A DNA stretch of 64,000 nt from assembly GCF_032062135.1 (NCBI RefSeq), contig NC_092860.1, positions 63,545,330 to 63,609,329 on the forward strand, read 5' to 3'. Shown in pieces: positions 46,872 to 58,270 of this stretch; position 1 is the stretch's first letter; the number at the start of each line of letters is the position of its first letter. The notes below the pieces were generated by a model, which saw nothing but the letters and a program-made list of their open reading frames with translations, ran no database searches and was not told the origin of the DNA. The translations under genes were made by a program, and so were the position numbers. The DNA comes from Pyxicephalus adspersus (lineage: Eukaryota; Chordata; Amphibia; Anura; Pyxicephalidae).

Positions 46872-47674
46872 CCAATTCTAAATGTGTGTGTTTATTCTAT
46901 ATAATATATATATATATATATATCATTTTTTTAAATCATTTTAAATCTTTTGGCAGAGCCCCAGGGTCCACTGAGCCCTATTCTGCTGGTGGTCTGCTCC
47001 AAAATGTTTAAATACACTGTAAAGATTAATAATTTTCTATGAACACTCACATTAAAGCGCTGGTCCTTAAAAAACAGGGTCTGCACATTTAACAGCTGGC
47101 AACAGTGAGTGGTACTAGTACTGCTCATTGCCATCCCTATTCATTTCCTTTGGGACTGCTGCAGGTAGAAGCTACCATGTAGCGTGTCCTGAGAGGCATT
47201 TACCTGGTGTAAAGAAGACACCATCAAGGGCATTCTAAATTTTGTATTGGGGGTCAACCCTACTGCTCCCTTATGTTTTGATTGTGTGCATAGAGTACCC
47301 AGAGCTATAAATGCACCTCCAGAAACCTACAGAAATGTTATATGTCATCTCCATCATTATTCCGATAAAGCAGTGCTACAAGAAAACTGAGACCTCTAAT
47401 GGCAGCTTTATGAGATGCAAGCATTCCTTACAGGTGGGGCTTACCTGTTTGTCTTTTTGCACAAAAAGATGATAGATCTGCTACAATGCATTTTCCAGAA
47501 GACCTGGAGACTTTCTGCACTACTTTGGGTATATCAAAAGCGCCACTCCCAGGTTGGCAGCAAGAATTCCCGGGCTCCCCAATGGCACAACTGTTTTGGC
47601 AGAAAGTTCAACGTAAATGGACTCGCCTACAAGCACCCACTGCAACATCCTCACCTGGCAGATAATGAACTTTG

Positions 47675-47732
<58 letters not shown>

Positions 47733-47984
47733 TGTAGATAATTTCTACTATTTTTTTCTTGATGATTGTTAGATTCATTTCATGTTTCCCCTGGCTCACC
47801 AGCTGCACACACTATGTGACCTGTGTTTTGAGTGTATCTTACGTTTTGTGAATTTTTTTTAACTGCCTTATTTCCAAGCAAAAGAGGTTTCATTTTTTTT
47901 TTAATGTAACATAGGAGAAATGTGGTACTATAATATTTGGGATTACACAGCATTATCATCCATCTGGTTCTGATTTTATGTTAA
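46872..47984. other. No gene recognised; two (AT)n tracts
   Basis: (AT)n at about 46900-46922 and (TA)n at 47679-47729. The 47415-47741 plus frame runs into the microsatellite and is probably chance. It may include the 5' part of the L1 that starts just after. Confidence 0.35.
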
Positions 47985-49091
47985 GATGTCAGTTAGGCCT
48001 ACTAACTTCAATTTCGTACAATGTGAAGGGCTTGCATTCCTCTTTTAAGCAGAATGTTATCTTTTTACAAGAGACACATCTCTCTTTCCACATCTCTCCA
48101 TTCTAATGTCCGCTTCAAGTCAAAGCATTACCCCGAATGGCTTTCACATTCTGAGAGATCAACGGTAGTATCGATTGTTTTTAAAAGAGGTTTGCATTTT
48201 GAGGTGCAGGACTCACCATCTGACCCAGAAGGCCAATATTTATTTTTAAAAAGGAAGTTATATGATCACCCTTGTATTTTGGCTAATATTTACTGCCCCA
48301 ACACACAACAAACCGTTTCAGGAGGGAATCCTATTGGTAATAAGGGAATTCAACTTGGTATTGGAAACTTCTTTAGATATGTCATTTGGCAGATCTTTGC
48401 TGCCATTCTGGCAATTACGCAAACTGAAGAAACTATTACAGATGCAGCCATTGAGGGATGTGTGGCAGCTCCTTCATTCCGGAGACAAGGACTTTAATTT
48501 TTACTCTGCTGTACATGATGCCTATGCAAGAATTGACATGATTTTTTTGGTCTTCATCTTCTCTGGGGTGTGAGAAACACTATGTGTACTATTTCAGACC
48601 ATGCAGCTGTTTCTGTGGATATTCAAATAAATACGTTGGTGCTATCATCTTATAGATGGAAATTAAATAAGTCTTTAGTTAATGATTCTGGGATAGAGAA
48701 CCATATTGCTCCTGATTTGCATCACTATTTCAGTGAAAATGCTACAGCTGACTTGTCCCAAGTTTATGTATGTAAAGCCCATAAGGCCACTATTCAGGGC
48801 AAGTTAATTGCTCATGGTACTCGTAGAAAGCACAAGAACTCTGCTAGGCTCAGAGAAATTCTGGCACTCGACTCCTTACATAAGCAAACACAATTGCAGG
48901 AACATGCAAAACAACTGACTCAGTTAAGGCACCTATTAAAAAAGCTTCTGGACCTTAGGTTCCGTTATGTTATTTCTCAAGTGACCAAACAATTTTATGA
49001 ATGGGGTAATAAGCCGGGCAGGTTGCTGGCTAATGCCCTTAGAACAAAAAAGCTGCCTCTTCTATCTCTAAAATTAAGATTGTGACAGATG
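47985..49091 (+). mobile_element. L1-A, 5' segment: endonuclease and linker of ORF2
   Basis: Plus-strand frames give endonuclease text: LTNFNFVQCEG, STSLHSNVRFKSKHYPEW, VVSIVFKRGLHFEVQDS, PSDPEGQYLFLKRKLYDHPC, ANIYCPN, ARIDMIF and TISDHAAVSVDI (SDHA, a catalytic His motif of the AP-type endonuclease). The linker then runs to ALRTKKLPLL; a shift at the A-run gives ASSISKIKIVTD. At 49076-49091 the element is interrupted by L1-B and resumes at 59104. Stops and shifts make it inactive. Confidence 0.85.
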
Positions 49092-49244
49092 GGAGTGTGC
49101 ATGCCCCACCTGTGATGATGGCAGCAGCCTTATCTGCATGGCTCCCCTCTGTTTCCTAATCTGGCTCCATCACAGCCCTGACACGGCATCCAGCACGATC
49201 TTCAGAGGTGGTATATTCGCCTCACTTGAATCATCCTCGCAGGT

Positions 49245-50499
49245 ATGGTTGGAAAGACAGACGGCAGGCTTAAAGACCGTTTTTCTTGGTCACAGGCACA
49301 GGGAAGCAGGCCTAAGATGGAGGAGGTGCGGGACAATGTGGCACATTCCAGGTTGAAATCGGCTCCCAGTTCTTCCCACAGTACTCCCCTTGAGAAGGGT
49401 AAAGAATGTTTAGCAGCTGCATGCTCACCACCAGCATCACCAACGCTAAGCTCTCAGGGTTCCAGGTCTCCTCACCCCAGTCCCCACCATGGTATGCAAA
49501 TAATTGCGTCTCAGGGCTCTAATAGCTCCCCGATTTCTGGAGATGACAAGCAAATACCTGCACAGTTCACACCTACTACACAGAGCTCCCAAGTCCCCCT
49601 CAATGTTTATGCTCCTAATTTTTATTCCAGTGAGGCTACATCCATTTCTACTGAAAGGAAAAATAGGCTGCCCCACCACACGACTGCTCTGTTAAAGATT
49701 TGAGTTAGATAAAACTTCATCATCTATCACTTCAGAAGTGCGAAAAGATCTTCAGACCTTGGGTGCCCGATTAGATCTAATTGAGCAGAAGTTGAATGAC
49801 ACTATTTCTAGAGTCACTCAAAATACTTCCCAAATTATGGTGCTGGAAAATCAAATTGAGTCTTAAAATTTAACTGGATGACCTGGAAAACCGCTCAAGG
49901 CGTAGTAACTTCCGCATTAGAGGGGTCCTAGAGTCAGTGAAAGATACTGTAGAAGCAACTAAGAGATTCATGAGATCAGTATTACCAGAGGTTCCAGAAT
50001 TGCATTTGGAGCTGGATAGAGCTCATCGAGCGCTGACTGCATCTAAGGTGGATGGGTCCTCCATGTGACATCATTGTGAAACCCCACTACTTTTCCACTA
50101 AAGAGAAGCTTATTAAGGCAATCAGAAATATGGAAAACCTGCAGATGGAAGGTCATCCGGTCCAGTTTTTTTCTGAAGGCATGCCCTGAAGCCTTTATTG
50201 TAAGTTGTCATTTCCTTTACGGCTCTTCTTCCAATATAATGGCAAAACCTTCTCTTTTTCATCATTTACAGGAGGGGTAAATCTCTTTAACCCCCCTAGC
50301 GTTCTAATTCTGTCCATATTTCCATGCAAAAAGCGTTACATTTTTTTGCATGGAAATGAATTTTACATTGTAGGCCTATAATTCACCGAAATATGTCCAA
50401 TATTGGATAAATTTAAAAATAAACTTCAAATGAAAAAAACACGAAAATCTTAAAAATAAAAAAAAATAGTGAAATGTAATATAACTGTACAGTAGAATG

Positions 50500-50553
<54 letters not shown>

Positions 50554-51057
50554 TTATTTATTTATTTATTATATCGAGATTTCTTTGTATTAAACTCAAT
50601 ACAGCTATTTTGTATTGAATTCAATACAAAATTATTTGAATTTCCCACCGCTCTTCCTGCCTGCACTGACATCACTGGGAAACCCCGGAGAACTTCACTG
50701 CAGTCGTCGGAAGAAGATCAAAGAGGAAGGACGCCGCCCGAGGACCCGCGGGTACCAGCAGGATGCCGGGGGACACTAGTGGAACAAGGTAAGTGGGTTT
50801 TTTTTTTTAAGTTTTAGGCCACCCCGAGTGTGACTCAGGATTACCGCTTTTAGCAAGTGAAATCCACCCCGAGTCACACTCGGGATTACCACTGGGGGGT
50901 TAAGGAGCTTCATTTACTTCCTCGGAGCACTTCCACACATTCAACACCAGAGGTCCCTCATGCTTCACTTTACCCCTTGTGGCAAGAAAGTGAAATTCTC
51001 CTCCAAGACCACTAGTTGTGCTACCTGATCTGTTTTGTAAAGTTTATTTCCCATTTG
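49245..51057 (+). pseudogene. L1-B ORF1 (RNA-binding, coiled-coil protein)
   Basis: A Ser/Pro-rich N-terminal part (49320-49700) is followed by SSSITSEVRKDLQTLGARLD and IEQKLNDTISRVTQNTSQIM (coiled coil), then ENRSRRSNFRIRGV-like text, LPEVPELHLELDRAHRALTA (RRM-type block) and HYFSTKEKLIKAIRNMEN. The C-terminal part continues after a MITE (50904-51057). Two or more frame breaks. This matches the L1 ORF1 layout. Confidence 0.8.
50285..50903. mobile_element. piggyBac-type MITE, TTAA-flanked, in L1-B ORF1
   Basis: TTAA at 50285-50288 and 50900-50903. The ends CCCCCCTAGCGTTCTAATTC and TACCACTGGGGGG are imperfect inverses. It contains a (TA)n plus TTTA tract, the palindrome TTGTATTGAATTCAATACAA, and a terminal hairpin (CCCCGAGTGTGACTC, 50823; GAGTCACACTCGGG, 50872). 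Homologous to 12579-13124 throughout. Confidence 0.9.
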
Positions 51058-51061
51058 TTCA

Positions 51062-51547
51062 CCGTTGTTTTTCGCCGTATAAGACGCTCCGGAATATAAG
51101 ACGCACCCAATTTTAAAGGAGGAAAATCTAGAAAAAAAGATTCTGAAAGATTATTTCCCTTCTGATCACTCATGTGCCATTCATACCGGTATTCCCCTTC
51201 TGATCACTCATGTGCCATTCAAATTCCCTTTCTGATCACTCTGTACCTTTCAAATTCCCTTTCTGATCACTCTGTGCTTTTTTTCTATTGTACGGCAGTT
51301 AGGACAGGGAACAAGCAGGTGGCGCTGTGCTGGCTTCTTTCGCTTTGTTTTACAGACAGGAGAAAACACGATGCTGGCAGAGGAGAGAAGAGAGACACGC
51401 TGCAGCCAGACACACGCAGGATCGGGTATCGGGTGAGTATAATATTTTAAATATTTTTTTTAACACATTTGTCGTATAGGACGCACTAACTTTTCCCCCC
51501 CAAGTTTTGGGGAAGAAAAAGTGCGTCTTATACGGCAAAAAATATGG
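51062..51547. mobile_element. MITE with CCGT...TAAGACGC termini
   Basis: The left end CCGTTGTTTTTCGCCGTATA and right end TATACGGCAAAAAATATGG are inverted repeats. The flank is CA on the left and TA on the right, so the TA target is slightly decayed. AAGACGCAC/GTGCGTCTT pairs continue inward as in the element at 8375. It holds about four copies of a ~31-bp CCTTTCTGATCACTC-type tandem repeat (51157-51285). Confidence 0.8.
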
Positions 51548-51549
51548 TA

Positions 51550-53265
51550 AATAAAAAACACAAAAATCAGCTTAAACAAGAATGCATAAAAAAATCAAAA
51601 ATACTGAAAAAGCAATAACTCTGTATATTGTATACTACTATATTATTCTAAAACACCTCCCTAGTGTGGTAACTTTTTAACGGGGCAGCACAGAGTCCAA
51701 CGTCACATTCAGGGCAGTGGAACCGGGTTTCCTTCCGGATCTTTTTCCCTGTCCTCCCCTCTCTTGGAGCAGCACACCACACACATTCTTGTGTGTTTTT
51801 GGTTTCTTGGGGTTGATGGATTGTACTCCGAAAATGACGAGCACTCAGATGTAGCAGGTTCACTGTGTATGAACCACGTCGTCCAAGTTGATGTTGATTT
51901 GCATCCTCTTCTGGTGTTAGGTGTTTCACACATATAGCTTCACAGATTTTCCATATGAATTCAGGGTAGGGTACAGGTCTGTCATTTTGTTTTTTGAATA
52001 GAATGTATGCATTCCACAAACACTGTTCCACTAGATGGCGAAAGATTTTTTTTATAGTACTTTCTCTGTTGCTTTCTGACCGCTGGATAAAAAGTCATTG
52101 CCTGGTCGGCTCTGTCAATACCCCCCCATCGTGCAGTTGTAGTCGACGACTACCTGGGGCTTCTGAACGTCTTTCCCACTTCTTGTTCTGGTTTAAACAG
52201 TGGCGGTGTTGTGAACAGTGCTTATCATGCAGACATCCTTCTTATCATGCCATCTGAGAGCCATCATCTTTCCTTTCTGCCAGGCAACTTTATCCCCAGG
52301 CTTGAGCTTTTGTGCAGTGAAATTGGCTGGCAATTCACGCTGGTTAGCCCTAACAGTTCCGTAGGCATCCATTTTGTTTTGTATCAGGAACTCGTAAAGC
52401 TCAGGGGATGTATAAAAATTGTCTGTAGTAAGACAATACCCTTGGTTCAGCAAAGGCTCAATAAGAGACAGCACAGAAGACATTGCCACTCCAAAGGAAC
52501 TAAATCTGGGGTCAAATTTTGTGCCTTTGCCTGTATATATGACAGAGTTCCAGATATATCCAGATTTGCACAGCATAAAAGACTTGATCCCAAACCGTGC
52601 TCTCTTGGTCGCTATGTACTGCGCCCAGCTCAGTCTCCCTTTATATGACATCAAACTTTCATCCACACTAATGTCCCTTTCTGGCACATAGCAGGTTTTG
52701 AAGTTCTTGATAATCATTTTATAAACCTCCCAATTTTTTTTTAGCTTGGGGGCAGGATGGGTGGTCTCATCAAAATCATCATTGTTGGTAAAATGTAAAA
52801 ATTTCATGATTAGGCTAAATCGATATTCAGGCATAGCGGTGCCAAAAAAAGGGGTGGCAAGCAGTTTGTTGGTGGACCAGTACCACTTCTGCAGGGGTTT
52901 CCCCACCCCCCCTGGAGGATAACAAGGCCCAGAAAAAGCCAAATATCCTTTTGGGTGACCGGTTCCCATTTCCGGGTTCTGGACAAGCTTGCATGTGGAG
53001 CAGCCAGCTGTTGCGCTGGATATCTGTTTGTCTCTTCAACTATTTTCTGAATGACTTGGCCATTCAGAAAAAGCTCCAGGTAGGCCAGTGGGTTGTGCTC
53101 ACAGTGCACCTTTAGGCCAGGCACCCCAGTAAATGGAAACCTAGGGGGCGCAGGCTGGGCCTGATGGGTGTCAATCGCACACCAGGTACGCACATCACTA
53201 ACCTCTATAGAATCACTTTCATTTGCGTTCTCGGTCTCAGACTCCGATTGAGTGTTGTTTTACCA
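51550..53265 (-). pseudogene. piggyBac transposase copy 2, best preserved
   Basis: Minus-strand order is: acidic N-terminus, VRTWCAIDTHQAQPAPPRFP, WEPVTQKDIWLFLGL, then a 258-codon open frame with VPERDISVDESLMSYKGRLS (first catalytic Asp), IATKRARFGIKSFMLCKSGY, CLTTDNFYTSPELYEFL (second Asp), VAWQKGKMMALRWHDKKDV, then after a shift the MGG.DR region near 52110 (third), MEQCLWNAYILFKKQNDRP, and a C-terminal domain CVWCAA...FHCPECDVGL. Only about three frame breaks. Both outer termini seem missing: the left flank stops at the neighbouring MITE and the right at L1-B endonuclease sequence. Confidence 0.9.
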
Positions 53266-53410
53266 TTTGCTCTCAAAGGTCAAGCCCAGATTTAAAGGCA
53301 ACTTGATTCATTTGGGAGATTCCAATTTAGCCCTAGACCAAAAGTTAGATAAACCTAATCTTTTAAAATATAATTACCCACCCAAAAATAGTCACAAATT
53401 CTAATTGTTT
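53266..53410 (+). pseudogene. L1-B ORF2 endonuclease scrap
   Basis: The frame reads GNLIHLGDSNLALDQKLDKP, matching the G-D-F-N/S-x-x-L-D block of L1 endonucleases. It sits between piggyBac copy 2 and a TTAA terminus, showing that both inserted in or next to L1-B. Confidence 0.7.
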
Positions 53411-53558
53411 TTAACCTCCTGAGCAGTTAATTTCTGTCCGGTAATATATGTCTAACAGCGGTACATAAAAAGCGCCAACATAAAAACAACCCCCTCCCTG
53501 ATTACCAAACCCAATTGGAGTCGGCGAGTCTGGAACTTAATTTGGTACTCACCACTAG
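53411..53558. repeat. piggyBac-type terminus, fragment
   Basis: TTAACCTCCTGAGCAGTTAA starts at 53411, followed by TTTCTGTCCGG and AGCGGTAC. It is the inverse of the end at 17787-17840 (GTACCGC...CAGGAGGTTAA). No opposite end is visible before the inverted-arm element starts. Confidence 0.65.
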
Positions 53559-54786
53559 ATATAAGAGAAAAAAAGAGAAAAGCTGGGGTTTATAGGCAAT
53601 AGTTATATTTAATATTTTCATAGCATACAATACACATCATACAATAATATAACATATGGTTAGGTGGTCCATCCCCTAGCTAACTAAACTAGACAAAGCA
53701 AAATGCTGAGTTTGTGAATGTCATAGAATGAAGAAAAGCAATATATCGTGTCGCAACGCCTTTTGCCTGTCTGGGCTTCTTCAGGGGACTTAGTAGCTTC
53801 AAATTGTACACTGTATACAGAGAATACATATATAGGGTGTGAATATAGAGGTGTATTAGCATTCTAAATGCATAGAAAATGAAAATAAAATAATGAACAA
53901 ATAAATCGGTACAAATAAATAATATACCTTTATTATACCACGTTACATTATATATATTTTCAGATTTTTTGAAATGTTTACTCTTAGGGGCTCAATTTTG
54001 TTTTATATCACTATTTGCAATCCCTGGTTTCCATTCCAAAGGTGTCTCATTTTTGACCAGCATTACCAACTTTTTTTCATTTGATTTTCCACTCCAGCAA
54101 TTAACTGTAAGCACATCTTCATTAATCTCCAATATCATTTAATATTTGTACCAACATCACATAATTAATTATCATCATACCTTCAACCTCATATCATTAT
54201 AATTATCACCTCGCTTTATCGTTCAACACTTTCTACAATATATACATCGGGTACATTTTATGTTCAGATTTGCTACCGTTATACCTGTATATTGTATATA
54301 TACACATATACTTCTATGTGCTCTACATAATGTCACTGGAATACCTACCAATGCTATTACCATTGCACCTTGATTTTTAACGATTTATTCATTCATAATG
54401 GTATTTTATTTTCATTTTCTATGCGTATAGAATGCTAATATACCTCCATATACACACCCTATATATGTAATCTCTGTATACAGTGTAAAATTTGAAGCTA
54501 AGTCCCCTGAAGAAGCATAGACAGGCGAAATGCGTTGCAACACGATATATTGCTTTTCTACATTCTTTGACGTTCACAAACTCAGAGAGCATTTTGCTTT
54601 GTCTAGTCTAGTTGGTCCAAAAAGTTACCTCCCCTTCCCAATATGGACCTAGGGGATGGGCCACCTAACCATATGTTATATTACTGTATGATGTGTGTTG
54701 TATGCTATGAATATAACTCACTGAATAAATTAAATATAACTAATATTTTGCCTATAAATCCCAGCCTCTCTCTTTTTTTCTTATAC
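53559..54786. mobile_element. Element with ~370-bp inverted arms carrying the hairpin motif (Penelope-type)
   Basis: The left arm (53559-53905) and right arm (54400-54786) are reverse complements over most of their length, for example GGGTTTATAGGCAATAGTTA against its inverse, ATAACATATGGTTAGGTGG against CCACCTAACCATATGTTAT, and CTGTATACAG. Each arm holds the CCCCTGAAGAAGC...GGC(G)AAA hairpin (53753-53792 minus; 54505-54535 plus). The spacer (53906-54399) has no gene. Penelope elements often have inverted pseudo-LTR pieces, so a Penelope-derived non-autonomous unit is the best guess. Confidence 0.7.
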
Positions 54787-57002
54787 CTGACATATCTGGG
54801 GTAGACATCATTACTTTAGGTCAGGGATAGACAGACCAACTCTACACCCCACTTTCCAGAATTACTGACCACTAGAGCTGACAAATCTTTACGCTGGGCG
54901 GCCAATACTTTTTATAGATGTAGTGAAAAACCAGGTAGAATATTGGTTAACCAACTTAATCCTAGAACTAAAGTTCATGTTTTTCCCAAAATCAAGCTGA
55001 AAGGAGGTAAATTGTCACAGCATTCCGAGAAGGTCATGGCTAGGTTTCATGACTTTTATAATCAGTTATGTGGTAAACCCGATCTTGTGTCACAAACTGA
55101 TCTTGACGATTTTCTAAAAAACTGTTCCTTGCCTAAATTAAAAAGAAACACAAAGCCATTTTGGAGAAGCCATTCTCAGCGGAGGAGCTGTTGAAAGTGC
55201 TCAAGCTACTTACAACTAGCAGTGCACCTGGTATGGATGGATGTTCAAATGCTTATTATAAATTTGAATCCACCTTGGCGCCTCACCTGGTGGAGTACTT
55301 TAACTATCTCAGGAAAAAGAATACCCTCCCGGGGCAAAATCAGCTTATATTAGTGTAATTAGTATAATGCCTAAACCAGGGAAGGATACCACTGAGGTTT
55401 CAAATTATAGGCCAATTTTGCTTATAAATTGTGATCTCAAAATATTGACGAAGATATTAGCCATCCAGTTCAACTCTTTCCTAGAAGCATATATTCACCC
55501 AGGCCTGGTAGGGTTTCTACTTTACAGACAAGCCCTAGACCAAACTAGAAGGTCTATAGACTTAATATCTCTTTTAAATAGCCAAGGGATCAGGGGCCCA
55601 ATCGGGAAGTTTTACTTTTATCTCTAGATATTCAAAAGGCTTTTGACAGCATTTCATGGCTATTCTTGCTACCGTCTGTAATGGGGTTTAGCATGCACTT
55701 TACCATACTCCTGAGGGCATTATATGATGCACCTTCGGCCTCTATTTCCTTTGGTGGCTTTCTGTCCTCCTCCATTTTGATCAAAAAAGCCACTAGACAA
55801 GGCTGTCCTCTTTCCCCACTACTCTTTGCCCTAGCAATGGAACCATTTGCAATTGCTATCAGGTCCACTCCAAATAATAAAGGCATTTCTTGTGGTAGCA
55901 TGGAACATAAATGTGCTCTGTTTGGGGATGGTGTACTAATGTATATTACTTCCCCCCTAACCACCTAACCCAATCTGTTTAGGCTTCTTGAAGAATTTGA
56001 AAGTATTTCGGGTTCACAGGTCAATAATGCCACATCCCAAGCTCTTAATATTTATGTCTCAGCCCACCTACTTAAGATTCTCACAAATTCATATACATCT
56101 CACAAATTCATATACACACTGTATCACCCCAACTATAACCCTCTCTTTAAAGTATTCTCTCAGACCAGAAAAGATAGATGAAGTCCCCCCCGTCATGGTT
56201 TGACAAATAGCCTCCATTAAAATTAATGTTCTCCCCAGACTACTCTACCTTTTCCGCACTCTCCCGATCCCCATTCCAGTTCAAAATTTACACCATCTGC
56301 AAACAAAAATTATGCACTTTATTTGGCATAGGAAAAGAAGCAGGATCCAGAAGGCCTCTTTGCGTGTTCCACTAACTCAAGGAGGTTTGGGAGTTCCCCA
56401 TATAATCCATTATTATAGAGCAGCACAATTAGCCCAAATATCAATGTGTAACATCTCTGGTCCCAGGCCCCAATGGATAGACTTGGAGGGGTTGGCTTGT
56501 CCACAGCTTCCCCTATATGTACTTTTACAGACCTCAAGGAAACAGACCTCAAATAAACTGCCCGGCGCTTGCCCATTCTCTAACAATTTGAGATAAGCTT
56601 TGTTCTCACCTAATAATTTTCTCGACCCATGCCCCATTACCTCCACTATGGAATAACCCAGAGTTCTCCCCTGGCAGGAACTGTAATAGTTTTCAGTGGT
56701 GGATATCCAAGGGCTTCCTGAAAATAAAAGATGTGCTGGCTTTAAGAGGAATGCTTGGTTTAGTTTTCAGTGGTGGATATCCAAGGGTTTCCTGAAAATA
56801 AAAGATGTGCTGGGTTTAAGAGGAATGCTTGGTTTAGATTATTTAACTAGCAAAAGAGAACTTCCAGATAGAGAATATTTTAGATATCAACAGATTGTCT
56901 TTTGTCTGCTCCAAACTTAGAATAGCTTCCCCTCCTTACAGGCCCACTCCTTTCGAAAGTTCATGCCGATCTCCACCTGATACAAGAGGCCAGACATCTT
57001 TG
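54787..57002 (+). pseudogene. L1-B ORF2 reverse transcriptase region
   Basis: Pieces are CSEKPGRILVNQL, KVMARFHDFYNQLCGKP, FSAEELLKVLKLLTTSSAPG (RT start, APGxDG), MPKPGKDTTEVSNYRPI, QKAFDS-like text near 55640, KATRQGCPLSPLLFALAMEP, then CALFGDGVLMYI at the catalytic YADD position. Here FGDG has replaced both YA and the second Asp. The C-terminal part continues (MHFIWHRKRSRIQKASL, PLTQGGLGVPH, KRELPDREYFRYQQI). A ~75-bp tandem duplication lies at 56690-56840. Inactive. Confidence 0.88.
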
Positions 57003-58270
57003 CTAAAGTGGGTGCTGAGAAGTTCCTGGCTTTGCCCAGAAAGAAGAGAGCCAGGGTTATGAAATAACACATTTACTCAACATATTCCCCCCCGAGACTG
57101 ATGCACTTGGTAGAGCGTAGTTGCAGCTTTTCTAGACCGTTCAAATAAAAGTTCTTTGGTTGGGCCGCAAACCAGCTCTAAGCAGCATCTTTGACGTCAG
57201 AAATTACTTCAAAACGTTGCCCCTTCAGGTGTTTCTTTAAATTCGGGAACAGATAATAGTCGGAAGGGGCCAGGTCAGGTGAGTAGGGGGGATGTTGGAC
57301 CAATTAGAAACCCAGCCACAAAGTTGGACGTGTGGGCAGGTGCAAAAAAAGGATCCTTTTGGTCAACTTTCCACAGCATTTTGTCCTAATTGCCTCCTTC
57401 AGCTGGTCCAGGAGGTTAGCCTAATACTGTCGGGTGATACTAGAGCCCTGATGTAGGTAGTCCACCAACAGAAAACTGTCCCTGTCCCAGAAAACGGACG
57501 CCATTACTTTTTTTGGCCGATTTCTGGGTATGGAACTTCTTCGGCTGCGGGGACCCGCTGTGGCACCATTCCTTTGACTGTTTCTTGGTTTCAGGATCAT
57601 AGATGTGGAGCCAGGTTTCTTCCTCCATAACTAACCTAACCAAAAATTCCTGTGCAGCTTCAAAATGGGCCAAAACGGCTTTGGATGCTTCAACCCGTTC
57701 CTTCTTCTGATTACTAATCAAACATTTTGGCACCCACTTCGCTGAAAGCTTCCGCATGTCTAGGATAGGGGTGATAAACCCAACACGCTCCCGTGAGATG
57801 TCAAGTATCTGGGCTATCTTTTTTTGCGGATATTCGCCGGTCCTCAATAATCGGCTCATGGACAGCATCGCAGGTTGCCGGGTCAGTTGAGGTTGGGGGG
57901 CGCCCACTGCGGGGCTCATCTTCAACTGTGAAATGCCCAGTCTTGAAACAAGATCTCCAGGTTTTGACAGCACTGAAGGAAGAACACTTCTCCCCCAGTG
58001 TTTGTGACAGTGTGAATGTCCTTTGCTGACATTCCCTGGAGAAACAAAAACTTCATGACTGCCCTTAACTCCAACGACTTGAAACTTTCTTGCCTCTGCC
58101 ATCAGAGCTTCTCATTTAAAAAAAAAAAAACAGTTTTAAGAATCGCAAAGACCTGATTTTTGCACAGTTACATACTAAGATATTAGGCTCTCATATGCCC
58201 CCACACTCATTTTTCTATTTCATCTGGAAGGGGGCAAAGCCTGGAACTTCTCAGCACCCCCTCGTAGCCC
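57003..58270 (-). mobile_element. mariner element with broken transposase
   Basis: Inverted ends GGTGCTGAGAAGTTCCTGGC (57016) and CCTGGAACTTCTCAGCACC (58230) give a ~1.27-kb element, the usual mariner size. The minus-strand transposase starts MAEARKFQV at 58102. After frame changes it includes the HTH part (YPQKKIAQILDISRERVGFI), RLVMEEETWLHIYDPETKKQ, FWDRDS (catalytic Asp) and PPYSPDLAPSDYYLF (catalytic Asp). The first catalytic Asp (normally GDE) reads EEE here. Two or more shifts are present. It sits in the ORF2 C-terminal part of L1-B. Confidence 0.9.

Noticed and set aside
49076..49125. Similarity of VTDGSVHAPPVMMAA (49.1 kb) to VTDDLVHLSSHMMAV (59.1 kb) as a sign of two homologous L1 breakpoints
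   Set aside because: Only the 16-bp AAGAWTGTGACAGATG is shared at the nucleotide level. The rest diverges at once, so a target duplication explains it better.
52211..52648. 145-codon plus-strand open frame
   Set aside because: Shadow of piggyBac copy 2, which has catalytic motifs on the minus strand.
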